A stretch of 15,973 nucleotides of DNA from Armatimonadota bacterium (lineage in GTDB: Bacteria; Armatimonadota; Zipacnadia; Zipacnadales; JABUFB01), in the NCBI GenBank assembly GCA_018056145.1, contig JAGPGE010000038.1, positions 1 through 15,973 on the forward strand, in the 5' to 3' direction. Below are positions 14,713 to 15,973 of the stretch, piece after piece. The translations under genes were made by a program, and so were the position numbers. Numbering within the stretch: the first letter of the stretch is position 1; each line of letters opens with the position of its first letter. The notes beneath the pieces are model-generated. The model was not told the DNA's origin. It was given only the letters and a program-made list of their open reading frames with translations, and did not search any database.

Positions 14713-15973
14713 ATGGTGGGTACCGGCCGTCTCTTGCCCGTTGTTCTGGCACTCCTCGCCACGCATGGGTGCGCTTCCCCCCCCTGCGAAGTGCTGCTCG
14801 TCCGCAGCGAAGACTCGTCGGCGTCCAACTGGGGCGCTCTGCCGGGGTTCATGTCCAGGACCGCCCGGGTGGAGATGCGCGAGGATGGCCGCCTGCCCGA
14901 AGGCGACCTGCACTGGTACAGGCTTATCGCACTGAGCACCAATCTCAACGTCTACCACAAGGACCTGCGGCGGTTGTGGGAGTTCGCCAATCGCGGCGGC
15001 ATCCTGGTCACCTGGTTCGCTGATGACGCGCGCAGCGAACCAGCGTTCTGGCCGTACCGGTTGGTGCTCGGTGACCGGGACCCCGATCAGGTGACCTTCC
15101 GCAACGATCCCCACCCGCTCCTGGAGGGCCTGCGAGGGAAAGCCTTCAGCGGGCAGATGCGCGGGGGCGACGTGGTGCGCGACTGGGACCGCGAGCACTG
15201 GCAGGTGCTTGCCGACAGCCCCGACGGGCCGGCGCTTCTTGTTGCACCGTACGGCGCGGGGCATATCGTCGCAGCCCAGTTCCACGCCCCGTTTTCCGCG
15301 CGGGAGGAACTGGCGCGTCCGCTGGCCGACAATCTCCTGAAATGGGCGGGTGTGAAGCAGGTGGCGCCGGAAGACCTGGCTGCTCGCTCGGACCTGGAGG
15401 TTCTCACAGCACTGGCCCGCCGTCAGCTGCGAGAGTTGGGGGCCGGTGAGTGGAAGCGCGGCCCGTGGGAGGACGTCGAGAGGTCCCGCCCGGTCCGAGG
15501 CATCTCGTGGTCCTACCCGCGGGGCGTCACGCTCTACGGACTGCTGAAGCTCAGCGAATCCGGCGGGGGCGAAGAGTGGAGGCAGTTCGTGCTGCGCCAC
15601 AACGAACTCGTGGCGAAGCAGTGGGACTGGCTCACGTGGCAGATCGAGACATTCGGCCGCCGCACTCCGGCCCAGGGCATCGAAGAACTCATGCGCCTGA
15701 GCAGCCTGGACGACTGCGGCTCAATGGGCAACCAGGTGGTTGAGGGGCTTCTCGCGCACGGGGCCAGTGCGTCGCCCGAGATGACCCGGATGCTGGAGCG
15801 GATCGCCGACTACATTCACACGCGCCAGTCGCGCCTGCCGGACGGGACCCTCTGCCGGGGCCGGACGCTGTGGATCGACGACCTGTATATGAGCGTCCCC
15901 TTCCTGGCTCGGTGGGGCACATATTCCGGCAAGCCCGAATACTGGGATGACGCCGCGAAGCAGATCATCAACT
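14713..15973 (+). CDS. GH105 unsaturated rhamnogalacturonyl hydrolase with N-terminal amidotransferase-like domain (3' truncated)
   Basis: The open frame runs off the right edge; 420 complete codons are visible. It starts with a signal peptide (MVGTGRLLPVVLALLATHGC). A Cys at residue 20 makes a lipoprotein possible, although the lipobox THGC is poor. Residues about 25-215 look like a class I amidotransferase/ThuA-like fold (RRLWEFANRGGILVTWF, PYGAGHIVAAQFHAPF) without a catalytic Cys. From about 225 on the sequence matches GH105/GH88: SLDDCGSMG (331-339) holds the catalytic-type Asp, and LWIDDLYMSVPFLARWG (386-402) is a family hallmark. Such enzymes remove the unsaturated uronic acid from lyase-generated rhamnogalacturonan disaccharides by a hydration mechanism. 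Its probable location is the cell envelope. It is divergent from the GH51 gene, which fits joint action on arabinan-bearing pectin. Confidence 0.88.
   Translation, partial: MVGTGRLLPVVLALLATHGCASPPCEVLLVRSEDSSASNWGALPGFMSRTARVEMREDGRLPEGDLHWYRLIALSTNLNVYHKDLRRLWEFANRGGILVTWFADDARSEPAFWPYRLVLGDRDPDQVTFRNDPHPLLEGLRGKAFSGQMRGGDVVRDWDREHWQVLADSPDGPALLVAPYGAGHIVAAQFHAPFSAREELARPLADNLLKWAGVKQVAPEDLAARSDLEVLTALARRQLRELGAGEWKRGPWEDVERSRPVRGISWSYPRGVTLYGLLKLSESGGGEEWRQFVLRHNELVAKQWDWLTWQIETFGRRTPAQGIEELMRLSSLDDCGSMGNQVVEGLLAHGASASPEMTRMLERIADYIHTRQSRLPDGTLCRGRTLWIDDLYMSVPFLARWGTYSGKPEYWDDAAKQIIN

Noticed and set aside
14677..15600. A 307-residue minus-strand open frame
   Set aside because: It is antisense to the GH105 gene, which has recognisable motifs and an ideal ribosome site. 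The minus-strand translation shows no known fold.
1..15973. CRISPR arrays, insertion-sequence ends, rRNA, phage genes
   Set aside because: No regularly spaced repeats, transposase frames, terminal inverted repeats or rRNA segments were seen.

Overview
The window is GC-rich bacterial DNA with tightly packed genes. Histidine biosynthesis, a two-gene ATPase/TOPRIM-like cassette, a small unknown operon and a plant-polysaccharide (arabinan/pectin type) utilisation region lie side by side. The mix of GH51, GH105, BNR-repeat and Gfo/Idh/MocA proteins with a VWA/amidotransferase-like membrane protein resembles gene content of Armatimonadota, Planctomycetota and similar environmental lineages. That placement is only an impression from gene style; no rRNA or phylogenetic marker is present to test it.

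Region 1 (1-2729, + strand): hisH (5' end cut off by the window), hisA and hisD. These supply the glutaminase subunit of imidazole glycerol phosphate synthase, the ProFAR isomerase and histidinol dehydrogenase. Their diagnostic catalytic residues are intact. hisF does not follow hisA, so the his genes are at least partly scattered.

Region 2 (2771-4445, + strand): 41 bases behind hisD lies an overlapping gene pair. The first encodes an SMC/ABC-type AAA ATPase with Walker A, signature, Walker B and H-loop. The second encodes a 177-residue protein with an early Glu and a DxD, as in TOPRIM nucleases. The layout resembles PARIS (AriA/AriB) and other OLD-like ATPase/TOPRIM defence modules but cannot be assigned to a named system by eye. 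It uses AGA/AGG arginine codons far more than its neighbours, which suggests horizontal acquisition. This is the best candidate for an undescribed system here.

Region 3 (4446-6433, - strand): a GNAT acetyltransferase followed by a TPR protein with one membrane helix and an unrecognised C-terminal domain. The TPR gene probably starts at a TTG codon.

Region 4 (6671-7675, + strand): a Gfo/Idh/MocA oxidoreductase. It ends at a perfect 12-bp hairpin placed between convergent genes.

Region 5 (7766-14547, - strand): an apparent four-gene operon read in the order GH51 alpha-L-arabinofuranosidase, BNR/Asp-box protein, membrane VWA protein, exported tandem nitrilase-like protein. The last has incomplete catalytic triads in both halves. 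A GH105 unsaturated-uronyl hydrolase, fused to an N-terminal amidotransferase-like domain, is divergently transcribed from 14713 and runs off the right edge. GH51 plus GH105 suggests degradation of arabinan-decorated rhamnogalacturonan: GH105 would act outside or in the periplasm, GH51 in the cytoplasm, and the Gfo/Idh/MocA enzyme could process a released sugar.
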